The translations under genes and the position numbers were made by a program. This document shows, piece by piece, positions 46,693-54,956 of a stretch of DNA of 64,000 nt (position 1 is its first letter; each line of letters starts with the position of its first letter). The stretch is from CAIQQQ01 sp037445025 (GTDB lineage: Bacteria > Pseudomonadota > Alphaproteobacteria > Acetobacterales > Acetobacteraceae): the NCBI GenBank assembly GCA_037445025.1, contig JBBILI010000025.1, positions 11,067-75,066 on the forward strand. Direction: 5' to 3'. Below the pieces are notes generated by a model that did no database searches, had not been told where the DNA came from, and was given only the letters and a program-made list of their open reading frames with translations.

Positions 46693-46828
46693 GACGCCGG
46701 ACAGCTGCACGGCGCAGCCTGTTTCGCGCCGACGGACCAAGATTCTTCCCAGCCGATAAACCGGATTTTTACCTTTTGGAGCAAAAAAGAGATCCGGGTC
46801 GCGATCGCGATTATCTGAGGGATCTACC

Positions 46829-47203
46829 ATGCAGTTTGTCACATTCGGGGCCGGCGACAACGCCAACACCTTGGCGTCCTACACGCCAAAGCAACTCGAC
46901 GATCTCGCCTTCGGCGTCGTCCAGATCGATCGGACCGGCGAAATCCATCTGTACAACAGCACGGAAGGGCAGATGTTCGGCATCGCTCCCGACTCTGTCA
47001 TCGGTAAGAATTTCTTTACCGAGGTGGCGCTATGCATGAACAAGCCCGAATTTCGCGATCGCTTTGAAGACGGGGTGCGGAGCGGCGATCTCAATGTCGT
47101 CTTTGAATGGTACTTGGGAAACGGCCATCAGGGCCTGGCCCAGGTTCATCTGAGATCGGCGATCGTTGAGGACCGCTACTGGGTTTTCATCAAGCGTCTT
47201 TGA
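46829..47203 (+). CDS. pyp: Photoactive yellow protein (PYP)
   Basis: A 124-residue blue-light receptor of the PAS superfamily that binds p-coumaric acid through a cysteine thioester. From memory of the Halorhodospira halophila protein it aligns end to end with one gap. Conserved features are Cys69 (VALCMNKPEF), Glu46 in STEGQ, Tyr42 in LYNS, VIGKNFF, the SGDLN turn and the C-terminal YWVFIKRL. Differences lie around the pocket: Phe at position 50 (Thr in the model protein), Ile at 52 (Arg), and no Met at about 100. GAGGG precedes the ATG. It heads a three-gene operon with its activating ligase and a chemoreceptor. Confidence 0.96.
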   Translation: MQFVTFGAGDNANTLASYTPKQLDDLAFGVVQIDRTGEIHLYNSTEGQMFGIAPDSVIGKNFFTEVALCMNKPEFRDRFEDGVRSGDLNVVFEWYLGNGHQGLAQVHLRSAIVEDRYWVFIKRL

Positions 47204-47212
47204 GAGGTACAC

Positions 47213-48448
47213 ATGTTGCTGCCACGAGATGCGTTGGATCGGTCCAGCCTGCGTCGCGTGGTCACTGACCGGATCATCGCAGAATGGTCCGCCGCGGGAC
47301 ACGACACAGCCGACACGCTGCCGCCTGTCCCCTGGCCGGATGATCTGGCAATCGGGGCAGGCGGGATCGGGGCCGATTCGCTCGATCTGTTGCGCCTGGC
47401 CGGCAGCCTCAACGAGATGTTCCATCTGCATTGCTCCGGCCTGGAGGATCTGCTGCTGGCCCGGCGCACCTTGGGTGACTGGCTGAACATCATCCTCCGG
47501 TCCTGGGCGCTGCATCCCGAAGCGATCACCTTCGCCACCTCCGGCAGCACCGGCACGCCGAAGCCTTGCCGGCATGACATGGTGGCCTTGCTGCGCGAGG
47601 CAGGTGAGCATGCGCATCGCCTGCAGCCGCGACGGATCCTGTCGGCCGTCCCGTCGCACCACATCTACGGGTTCCTGTTCACCGTGCTGCTGCCGGCCAT
47701 CGCAGGCGTTGATGTCGTTGACATCCGCTCAGGGCTGGCGCCGGCGGGTCTGCCGCGCGCGGGCGACCTGCTGGTCTCGTTTCCCGACCATTGGCGCTAC
47801 CTCACCCAATCCTGGGCGCAATCCTGGGGCAGCATGCCAGGTATCACCGGGGTGAGCTCGACATCCCCCCTGCCGGAGGATCTGGCGCAGCGCCTGCGCG
47901 CGGACGGGCACCTGCGCCTGGTCGAGATCTACGGTTCCTCCGAAACGGGCGGGATCGGCTGGCGCGACACGACCGGAAGCCCTTTCACCTTGCTCGACAT
48001 CTGGTCCTCCACCACCGGCCTCACGCCGGATGGCGCCTTGCAGATCGCCGACGCCGATGGCCGCACCGCCCTCACGCCGGATGTGGTGGAGACGCTGTCA
48101 CCGCGGACGTTTCGCGTGCTGAAACGCCGGGACAGCGCCGTGCAGATCGGCGGCATCAACGTCTTTCCCGCCCGGGTGGCCGCCGTGCTGGAGGCGCATC
48201 CCGCCATTGCGCACGCCCATGTCAGGCTGGCGCAGCCGATCGCCCGAAGCCACGCGCACCTCAAGGCGCTGCTGGTGCCGAGTGACCCGGCGGCCGATAT
48301 CGCGTCCCTGCGCACAACGCTGCAGGCCTGGATCAACCGGTCACTGACGCCGCCCGAGCGGCCACACTCCTTGCGTTTCGTGCCGGCCCTGCCGCTCGGC
48401 CCGCTTGGCAAGCCCGTGGATTGGCCGGAGGACATCGCATGCCTGTAA
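47213..48448 (+). CDS. pcl: p-Coumarate:CoA ligase, PYP activation family
   Basis: A 411-residue AMP-forming ligase that activates p-coumarate so that it can be attached to PYP. Motifs: TFATSGSTGTPKPC (ATP loop), LVEIYGSSETGGIGWR, VLKRRDSAVQIGGINVFP, and the end lysine in GPLGKPVDW. It is shorter than plant 4CL enzymes, as PYP-linked ligases are. Near residue 55, GIGADSLDLLRLAGSLNEMF resembles an acyl-carrier serine site, which is unusual. GAGAGG after the pyp stop gives a nine-base gap, so co-expression is certain in practice. No tyrosine ammonia-lyase gene is in the window. Confidence 0.93.
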   Translation: MLLPRDALDRSSLRRVVTDRIIAEWSAAGHDTADTLPPVPWPDDLAIGAGGIGADSLDLLRLAGSLNEMFHLHCSGLEDLLLARRTLGDWLNIILRSWALHPEAITFATSGSTGTPKPCRHDMVALLREAGEHAHRLQPRRILSAVPSHHIYGFLFTVLLPAIAGVDVVDIRSGLAPAGLPRAGDLLVSFPDHWRYLTQSWAQSWGSMPGITGVSSTSPLPEDLAQRLRADGHLRLVEIYGSSETGGIGWRDTTGSPFTLLDIWSSTTGLTPDGALQIADADGRTALTPDVVETLSPRTFRVLKRRDSAVQIGGINVFPARVAAVLEAHPAIAHAHVRLAQPIARSHAHLKALLVPSDPAADIASLRTTLQAWINRSLTPPERPHSLRFVPALPLGPLGKPVDWPEDIACL

Positions 48449-49629
48449 CCCGCAAGCCCCCAGCGTTCCACGCCGCACCGGACCGTCTGGCCCGCGAACT
48501 GTCCCGCCTTCTGCCGGAAGGGTTTGCCACACCGGCCGCGCGCGCGGCCTGGCACGCCGCCGGCATGGCGCTGGGCCGCGGCGCACCCGTCGATGCGCCC
48601 TCGCTCTGCGCGCCGGCCAGTGACGCGGCAACGGTGCTGGAGCTGCAACACCGTGTGCTCGAAGCCCTTCGCCGCGCGGCCGAACCGGGCCTGTTCGCGG
48701 GCCTGTTCGCGAACCTGGGCCGATCCGCCCGGGAGCTGCCGGCCGCCCTGCGGGCGGCGCTTTGGCCGGCAACCGTCGCAGCCCTGACCCAGGCCATCGC
48801 CGTCGCGCAACCGGAGCCGATCGCAGCGCCGGCACCGGAGAACGCGTCCACCCCGGACATCGACCCGATCGACGATCTTCAGCGCCAGTCGAACTGGCTG
48901 CTGAGCGCCACCGAACGCACCGCCACGGCCGCCAACCAGGTGAGCGACGCCTGCGGCGTCGTCCTGCAGGCCGCCGCGATGGCCTTCGTCGGCATCAACA
49001 CCAATGCCGATATCAGCGTCGAGCTGCAGCGATCGATCGAGAGCATCACCGAGCAGCTCGCCCGCACCGCCGATGCCTCCGTCGAGGCGTCCACCTCGGC
49101 GGATCTGGCCTCCACCGAAATCGCCCAGCTGAAGGAGGCCGCCACCAGAATCGGCAGCGTCACCGATCTCATCCGCAGCATCGCCGGGCAGACCAACCTG
49201 CTGGCACTGAACGCCACCATCGAGGCCGCCCGGGCCGGCGAGGCCGGCAAGGGCTTCGCCGTCGTCGCCAGCGAGGTGAAGGCGCTGGCCCGGCAGACCG
49301 CGGATGCAACCGCACAGATCGGTGCGGTCATCAACGAAATCCGCGGCGCCGTGGCGGCGGCGGCGGAGCGGGTGCAGGGCATCCAGCGCGCCACCGCGGA
49401 GGTTCGCCAGCTCACTTCTGCCGGCGCCAAGGCGGTGGAGCAGCAGCGCAACGCCACGACCGAGATCAGCACCGCCTCGTCCGACGCAGCCCAGGCGGTG
49501 GCGCAGATGCAGGAAGGCATCGAACAGGTCGCCAGCGATTGCTTCGCCCTGTCCACCGCCATCAGCGAACTCACCTCCGGCTCGGAGATCATGACCGCCA
49601 AGGTGGCCCGGCTGCAGCACGCCGCCTGA
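48439..49629 (+). CDS. Soluble methyl-accepting chemotaxis protein downstream of PYP
   Basis: A 396-residue receptor with no membrane helix. It starts inside the last ten bases of the ligase gene, so the two are coupled. Residues 1-135 are an uncharacterised helical region rich in Ala/Arg. Residues about 145-396 form the signalling domain, with the tip SIAGQTNLLALNATIEAARA and GKGFAVVASEVKALARQTAD. A cytoplasmic receptor co-translated with PYP and its ligase suggests that PYP signals to it directly; this partnership is inferred from gene order. Confidence 0.92.
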   Translation: MPVTRKPPAFHAAPDRLARELSRLLPEGFATPAARAAWHAAGMALGRGAPVDAPSLCAPASDAATVLELQHRVLEALRRAAEPGLFAGLFANLGRSARELPAALRAALWPATVAALTQAIAVAQPEPIAAPAPENASTPDIDPIDDLQRQSNWLLSATERTATAANQVSDACGVVLQAAAMAFVGINTNADISVELQRSIESITEQLARTADASVEASTSADLASTEIAQLKEAATRIGSVTDLIRSIAGQTNLLALNATIEAARAGEAGKGFAVVASEVKALARQTADATAQIGAVINEIRGAVAAAAERVQGIQRATAEVRQLTSAGAKAVEQQRNATTEISTASSDAAQAVAQMQEGIEQVASDCFALSTAISELTSGSEIMTAKVARLQHAA

Positions 49630-49693
49630 TACCGCTGTTCCCAAATCGGGCCCGCCGTCGCAAACTGCCGCCGTGCAACAGCGGGAGCTTGCG

Positions 49694-51091
49694 ATGGCGG
49701 ACGAGATGATGCTGGACGATCCACGAACCAATTCGCGCATCGTTGCCGCCTATCGCGGCCGCACCCCGGGCTCGCAGACCCTGGCCGCCGAAGCCGCCGC
49801 GCTCTTCCCCAGCGGCATCACCCATGACAGCCGCAATGTCGACCCGTACGGCATCTACATCGAACGCGCCGCCGGCCCCCACAAATGGGATGTCGACGGC
49901 AACCGCTATATCGACTTCTTCGGCGGCCACGGCGCGCTGATCCTGGGCCACTGCCACCCCACCGTCACCGCCGCCGTGGCGCAGGCGGTGGCCGAAGGCA
50001 GCCAGTTCGGCGCCAGCCACCCGCGCGAGATCCGCTGGGCGCAGGCCATCCAGCGCCTGGTCCCGAGCGCCGAGCGGGTGCGCTTCACCTCCTCCGGCAC
50101 CGAGGCCACGCTGATGGCCGTCCGCCTCGCCCGCGCCTTCACCGGCCGGCAGACCCTGCTGCGGTTCAAGGGCCATTTCCACGGCTGGCACGACCAGATG
50201 ACCAGCGGCTACACCAACCACTATGACGGCTCGCCCACGCCCGGCGTGCTGCCGGCGGTGGCCGACAGCTCCGTCCTCGTCACCCCCGGCGATCTCGACG
50301 CGGTGCGCACGGCGCTGGAGACCAACCCCGACATCGCCGCCATCATCCTCGAGCCGACCGGCTCCTCCTTCGGCCAGGTGCCGGTGACGCCGGAATTCCT
50401 GCACGGCCTGCGCCGCCTCGCCACGCTGCACGGCGCCCTGCTGATCTTCGACGAGGTCGTCACCGGCTTTCGCGTCTCCCCCGGCGGCGCGCAGGTGGCG
50501 TTCGATGTCCGGCCGGACCTGTCGAGCTTCGCCAAGATCGTCGCCGGCGGCATGCCCGGTGCCGCCGTGGCCGGCCGCAAGGAGATCCTCGACCATCTCG
50601 ACTTCGCGGTCTCCGCATCGCTCGGCCGCGAGAAGATCGGCCATCCCGGCACCTTCAACGCCAACCCCGTCTCCGCCGCCGCCGGCATCGCGGCCCTGAC
50701 CATCCTGGCCGAGACCGATGCCTGCGCCCGCGCCGCCGCCACCGCCGCCGCGCTTCGCGCCCAGCTCAACACGATGCTGGCCGAGGAGCGCGTCGCCTGG
50801 GCGGTTTACGGCACCTTCTCAGGCTTTCATCTGTTCATGAACCCGAAGGGCCGCAACCTCACGCCCACAGGCTTCGACCCGCTGTCCCTCTCGATGGAAG
50901 AGCTGAAATCCGCCCCCGCCCAGCTTCTGTCCCGCCTGCGCCTGGCTTTGCTGGTCAACGGCGTCGACGTGAACAGCCGCATCGGCGGCTTCACCTCGGC
51001 CACCCACACCGAAGCCGATGTCGCGGAGACGGTGGCCGGGTTCAGAGCCGCGGTGCGCATGCTGAAGGCGGAGGCAGAGCTGCCAGTTTAA
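49694..51091 (+). CDS. Class III aminotransferase, glutamate-1-semialdehyde aminomutase-like
   Basis: A 465-residue PLP enzyme. Family markers are FPSGITHDSRN, the cofactor-binding RFTSSGTEATLMAVRLAR, LLIFDEVVTGFR and the Schiff-base Lys in SFAKIVAGGMPGAAVAG. It resembles GSAM but also many amine and amino-acid transaminases, so a role in tetrapyrrole synthesis should not be assumed. GGGAG supports the ATG at 49694 over a GTG 21 bases before. It lies 64 bases after the chemoreceptor and may or may not be in the pyp transcript. Confidence 0.88.
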   Translation: MADEMMLDDPRTNSRIVAAYRGRTPGSQTLAAEAAALFPSGITHDSRNVDPYGIYIERAAGPHKWDVDGNRYIDFFGGHGALILGHCHPTVTAAVAQAVAEGSQFGASHPREIRWAQAIQRLVPSAERVRFTSSGTEATLMAVRLARAFTGRQTLLRFKGHFHGWHDQMTSGYTNHYDGSPTPGVLPAVADSSVLVTPGDLDAVRTALETNPDIAAIILEPTGSSFGQVPVTPEFLHGLRRLATLHGALLIFDEVVTGFRVSPGGAQVAFDVRPDLSSFAKIVAGGMPGAAVAGRKEILDHLDFAVSASLGREKIGHPGTFNANPVSAAAGIAALTILAETDACARAAATAAALRAQLNTMLAEERVAWAVYGTFSGFHLFMNPKGRNLTPTGFDPLSLSMEELKSAPAQLLSRLRLALLVNGVDVNSRIGGFTSATHTEADVAETVAGFRAAVRMLKAEAELPV

Positions 51092-51226
51092 GCAAGCAAG
51101 CACTTCTTTTCTGAAGAAAAGAAGCAAAAGACTTTCTATCGGCTGACGCCCTCCTCCGGAGAGAGGTCCGCTCCAACGAATGAAAGTTTTTTGGTTCTTT
51201 TTTTCAAAAAAGAACCGCTTCCTTCA
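51092..51226. repeat. Palindromic repeat family 1, two-armed copy (left of isochorismatase-like gene)
   Basis: Left hairpin CTTCTTTTC/GAAAAGAAG, spacer with CTCCGGAGAGAGG, right hairpin GGTTCTTTTTT/AAAAAAGAACC. Its spacer is almost the reverse complement of that in the copy at 51943-52066. It ends in the last codon of the minus-strand hydrolase gene and lies between convergent genes. Confidence 0.87.
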
Positions 51227-51925
51227 AGCCGCCACCCGCGCCCCCCCAAGCCGCAGCCGCCCGACGGCATAATCGGTATCCATCACATCACCAAACGTCA
51301 GATAGAACGCCCGCAGGCTGGCCTGGTGCTCATCCATGTTGGCCGCCGCATTGGCGTCGCTGATCATCACCGTCTTGAAGTTCGTCATCATCGCATCGCG
51401 CGCCGAGCTTTCGCAGCACACATTGGTGACGGTGCCGGTGATCAGCACCGTATCGAACCCACGCGCCCGCAGCTGCGCCGGCAACTCCGACGCACCAGGC
51501 AGAAACGCGCTGTAGCGGTATTTCAGCACCGTCTCGTCCTCCGGCTTCACCACCAGCGCCGGCCACAGCGCGTGCCCCTCGGTGCCTTCCGACATCGCCG
51601 CCGTCCGCCGCGCACGCGCCTCCGGCGTGGACATGCCATGCATCACCGACCATTCGGTCAGGCAGGCCGCATCATGCGTGTTCTTGATCCAGAACACGGC
51701 GCCCCCGCCGGCCCGCACCGCCCCGGCGAGGCGGTTGATGTTCGGCACGATGTCCCGCGCCATCGGACAGACGGCGTGGCCCACGCGCTCGTCCATGAAG
51801 GCGAGCTGCATGTCGATCACCACCAGCGCCGTGCGCACGGGGTCGAGATCGTCGAAACAATGCAGCGTGCCGCGACGAGACGTCACGCGGGCGGCGACGT
51901 CGTCGGAGACTTCGAACCAGTTCAT
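51224..51925 (-). CDS. Isochorismatase-like cysteine hydrolase
   Basis: A 233-residue hydrolase of the isochorismatase/nicotinamidase fold. The triad is visible as Asp in ALVVIDMQLAF, Lys in VLKYRYSAF and Cys in GTVTNVCCESSARDAM. Such enzymes hydrolyse amides, biuret-type compounds or isochorismate. The reading direction matches the dpp operon, but a repeat separates them. The gene is bracketed by two inverted copies of the family 1 repeat. Confidence 0.88.
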   Translation of the reverse strand: MNWFEVSDDVAARVTSRRGTLHCFDDLDPVRTALVVIDMQLAFMDERVGHAVCPMARDIVPNINRLAGAVRAGGGAVFWIKNTHDAACLTEWSVMHGMSTPEARARRTAAMSEGTEGHALWPALVVKPEDETVLKYRYSAFLPGASELPAQLRARGFDTVLITGTVTNVCCESSARDAMMTNFKTVMISDANAAANMDEHQASLRAFYLTFGDVMDTDYAVGRLRLGGARVAA

Positions 51926-51942
51926 GGAAACTCCTATGATAT

Positions 51943-52066
51943 TAAAAAAGAACTTCTTTTCTGAAGAAAAGAAGCAAAAGACTTTTATTCGTTTGAGCGG
52001 ACCTCTCTCCGGAGCAGGGCGTCAGCCGGTAGGAAATGTTCTTTTTTTCAAAAAAGAACGCATCTT
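51943..52066. repeat. Palindromic repeat family 1, two-armed copy (right of isochorismatase-like gene)
   Basis: Hairpins CTTCTTTTC/GAAAAGAAG and GTTCTTTTTTTC/AAAAAAGAAC. The spacer matches the inverse of the copy at 51092-51226. It overlaps the 3' end of dppD, whose last residues and TGA stop it encodes. Confidence 0.87.
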
Positions 52067-53028
52067 ACTATTCTGTCTTGCGTGAGAAACCTTGGCTCCG
52101 GCACCCCGTCCAGGCACGCAGCCACCGCCCGCGTGCATCTCGGCCCAAAGCTGCACCCCGCCCGCAGCCGTCGCAGATCCGGTGGGCTGCCGGGAATGGC
52201 GTTGATGTCATGCGCCCGGTCCTGCCCATGCACGGTCGAAGCCAGCAGCCCCTGCGTGTATGGATGCTTCGGGTCCGCCAGGATCTCGGCCACCGGCCCC
52301 TCCTCGACAATCCGCCCCGCATACATCACCGCCACCCGATCCGCGATCTCGCTGGCAACCCCCAGATCATGCGTCACGAAGATCGTCCCCATGCCCATCT
52401 CCCGCTGCAGCCGCCGCAGCAGGATCAGCACCTGAATCTGCACCGTCGCATCCAGCGCCGTCGTCGGCTCGTCCGCCAGCAGCAGCCGCGGGCCGCACGA
52501 CAGCGCCATGGCGATCATCGCGCGCTGCCGCAGCCCGCCGGACAATTCATGCGGGTAGGCATCAAGCCGGCGTTCGGGCGAGGGGATCTTCACCAGCTCG
52601 AACAGATCCATCGCCCGCGCCCGGGCTGCGGCCGCGCTGAGCCCCAGATGCTTGCGCACCGTCTCGATGATCTGCGCGCCCACGGTGTACACCGGGTCCA
52701 GCGCCGTCATCGGCTCCTGAAAGATCATCGCCACGGTGCCGCCACGCAACGCCCGCAGCCGCTTCGGCGACATCTCCAGCACATCCTCGCCGCCGATGCG
52801 GATCCGCCCGCTGATCTGCGCCCGGGAATCGTGCAGCCGCATCAGCGCCCGCAGCGTGACCGACTTGCCCGAGCCGGATTCACCCAGGATGCACAGAACC
52901 TCGCCCGGCTTCACCCGAAACGACACGCCGTTGACCGCATGCACCGTCGCATCACGGCCGACGAACCGCACCCCGAGCTCCTCGACCTCCACCAGCGCCT
53001 GCTGCGCCACCCCCAAGCCATCCATCAC
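52048..53028 (-). CDS. dppD: Peptide ABC transporter ATP-binding protein (DppD/OppD)
   Basis: A 326-residue ATPase with Walker A GESGSGKSVTLRAL, ABC signature LSGGLRQRAMIAMAL, Walker B RLLLADEPTTALD and the oligopeptide C-terminal extension with PGSPPDL and its Cys cluster. The final residues, RCVLF and stop, come from the repeat that follows; the natural end may have been replaced, but the domain is complete. It overlaps dppF by four bases (ATGA). Confidence 0.93.
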   Translation of the reverse strand: MMDGLGVAQQALVEVEELGVRFVGRDATVHAVNGVSFRVKPGEVLCILGESGSGKSVTLRALMRLHDSRAQISGRIRIGGEDVLEMSPKRLRALRGGTVAMIFQEPMTALDPVYTVGAQIIETVRKHLGLSAAAARARAMDLFELVKIPSPERRLDAYPHELSGGLRQRAMIAMALSCGPRLLLADEPTTALDATVQIQVLILLRRLQREMGMGTIFVTHDLGVASEIADRVAVMYAGRIVEEGPVAEILADPKHPYTQGLLASTVHGQDRAHDINAIPGSPPDLRRLRAGCSFGPRCTRAVAACLDGVPEPRFLTQDRIVRCVLF

Positions 53029-54050
53029 GACACCGCCAGGCTGTGGCCGGAGGCAGGATCATGCATGTGGCACGCGCCGACATGGCTGTCGCGATCGCGC
53101 CAGTCCGACAGCCTCGGCATGGTGTCGCCGCACACCGCCTCGGCATGGGCACAGCGTGTGCGAAACCGGCAGCCGGAGGGCGGATCGATCGGGCTGGGCG
53201 GATCGCCGGTGAGCGGCGGCTCCTCGATGCGGCGGGCCGGGTCCATGGTCGAACGCGAGCCGAGCAGCGCCTTGGTATAGGGATGCAGCGGCCGGGCGAA
53301 GACGTCATCCACCGGGCCCAGCTCTACCACCTGGCCCAGATACATCACCAGCACGCGGTCACTGATATACTGCACCACGTTGAGGTCGTGGCTGATGAAC
53401 ACATAGGTGAGGTTGAAGCTGCGCCGCAGCGCACGCAGCAGGTTGAGCACCTGCGCCTCGACGGATTTGTCGAGCGCCGAGACCGCCTCGTCGAGAATGA
53501 CCATGCGCGGACTGATGGCCAGCGCGCGGGCGATGTTCACCCGCTGCTTCTGTCCGCCCGACAGCTCATGCGGATAGCGCGGGCCGAACAGATCTGGATT
53601 GAGCCCGACCTTGAGCAGCATGTCGCGCGCGATCTCCCGGGCCTCGGCCTTCTTCCGGCCGTGCACGAACGGCCCGAACGCCACGGAATCACGGATCGGC
53701 ATGCGCGGATTGAGCGAGGAGGCGCTGTCCTGGAACACCATCTGCACCTGCCGGCGCAGCGCGGCGATCGACACGCCCGCAGGCTGGTCGACCCCGTCGC
53801 CGTCAAAGATCAGCTCGCCGGAATCGGTGCGGATGAGATGCATCAGCAGCCGGGCGAGCGTGGACTTGCCACAGCCCGATTCACCCACGATGCCGAGCGT
53901 CTCGCCCTTGAACACACTGAACGAAACCCCGTCGACCGCACGCACGCGGCCTTCACCCGAGCCGTTGTGACCGGCGACGCGGAAATGCTTCACCAGATCG
54001 CGCGCAATCAGCAGGGGTTGGGCAGGGCCGCCGCGGTCCGTCTGGCTCAC
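53025..54050 (-). CDS. dppF: Peptide ABC transporter ATP-binding protein (DppF/OppF)
   Basis: A 341-residue ATPase with GESGCGKSTLARLL, LSGGQKQRVNIARAL, MVILDEAVSALD and the C-terminal RCAHAEAVC extension. The GTG start at 54050 overlaps the dppC stop (GTGA); open frame further upstream lies inside dppC. With DppD it forms the heterodimeric motor of a peptide or peptide-like importer. Confidence 0.93.
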   Translation of the reverse strand: MSQTDRGGPAQPLLIARDLVKHFRVAGHNGSGEGRVRAVDGVSFSVFKGETLGIVGESGCGKSTLARLLMHLIRTDSGELIFDGDGVDQPAGVSIAALRRQVQMVFQDSASSLNPRMPIRDSVAFGPFVHGRKKAEAREIARDMLLKVGLNPDLFGPRYPHELSGGQKQRVNIARALAISPRMVILDEAVSALDKSVEAQVLNLLRALRRSFNLTYVFISHDLNVVQYISDRVLVMYLGQVVELGPVDDVFARPLHPYTKALLGSRSTMDPARRIEEPPLTGDPPSPIDPPSGCRFRTRCAHAEAVCGDTMPRLSDWRDRDSHVGACHMHDPASGHSLAVS

Positions 54051-54946
54051 AGCCGCACATCCATGGCGCCGCGAATGCCATCGCTGACCAGGTTGAAGCA
54101 GATCGAGGTGACGAAGATGGCGGCACCGGGCAGCGCGCAGATGATCGGGTTCACGTAGAGAGACTGCCGCAGGGTGGACAGCATCAACCCCCAATCCGGC
54201 TCCGGCGGCTTCACGCCGAGGCCGAGGAAGGAAAGACCGGAGCCCAGCAGGATCGCGACCGACACCAGGCTCGACGCATAGATGAACACCGGGCCGAGTA
54301 CGTTGCCGAGCACATGATGGCGGATGATGGTGAGCGACCCGGCGCCGGTCGCCCGCGCGGCCTCGATGAAATCGAGCGAACGGACCTGCGCCGTGGTGGT
54401 CTCGGCGATGCGGCACATCGCCGGAATGAACACCATGCTGAGCGCCAGAATGCCGTTCAGCATGCCGCCGCCCATCGCCCCCGATATCGCCACGGCCAGC
54501 AGCACCGAGGGAAAGGCGTAGAACACGTCCATCGTCCGCATGATCGCCGTGTTGACCTTGCGGCCGGCGAACCCGCCGATCACGCCCAGCGTGCCGCCGA
54601 TGACGGTTGCGATGATGACCGGAACGGTGCCCATCATCAGCGACGAGCGTGCGCCGTAGATAAGACGGGAGAGCAGGTCGCGCCCCAGCTCGTCGGTGCC
54701 CAGCGGATGGCCGCGCCAGCCGAACGGCTTCAGCCGGCCGACGATGCTTTCCTTATAAGGATCGAACGGCGCCACCAACGGCGCGAAGATTGCCAGCAAC
54801 AGGATGGCAACGAGAAGAAAGCCGAAGATCAGCGTCGCTTTGTCGCGCAGCAGCCGCAGCGTGACGGACTGCCAGTACCCCCGCACCCTTGTCTCGGCGA
54901 GGGTCTCGGCGGGGAACAGATCGGGCAGGGCGGCAAGCTCGCTCAT
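54047..54946 (-). CDS. dppC: Peptide ABC transporter permease (DppC)
   Basis: A 299-residue inner-membrane permease with about six helices. It has the family N-terminal block LAIFAPLVAPFDPY and HPLGTDELGRDLLSRLIYG, and the EAA loop (FIEAARATGAGSLTIIRHHV) that contacts the ATPases. Confidence 0.94.
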   Translation of the reverse strand: MSELAALPDLFPAETLAETRVRGYWQSVTLRLLRDKATLIFGFLLVAILLLAIFAPLVAPFDPYKESIVGRLKPFGWRGHPLGTDELGRDLLSRLIYGARSSLMMGTVPVIIATVIGGTLGVIGGFAGRKVNTAIMRTMDVFYAFPSVLLAVAISGAMGGGMLNGILALSMVFIPAMCRIAETTTAQVRSLDFIEAARATGAGSLTIIRHHVLGNVLGPVFIYASSLVSVAILLGSGLSFLGLGVKPPEPDWGLMLSTLRQSLYVNPIICALPGAAIFVTSICFNLVSDGIRGAMDVRL

Positions 54947-54956
54947 GGCCTCTCCT

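Noticed and set aside
46829..47203. Ordinary PAS domain protein rather than PYP
   Set aside because: End-to-end match to PYP with Cys69, Glu46, Tyr42 and the C-terminal strand, and a PYP-type coumarate ligase directly downstream.
47929..49740. Long minus-strand open frame opposite pcl and the soluble MCP
   Set aside because: Antisense shadow; the sense genes are clear and coupled.
49694..51091. hemL (glutamate-1-semialdehyde aminomutase)
   Set aside because: Similar motifs, but this subgroup is broad, alphaproteobacteria usually make ALA by the HemA synthase route, and there is no haem gene nearby; left without a gene symbol.
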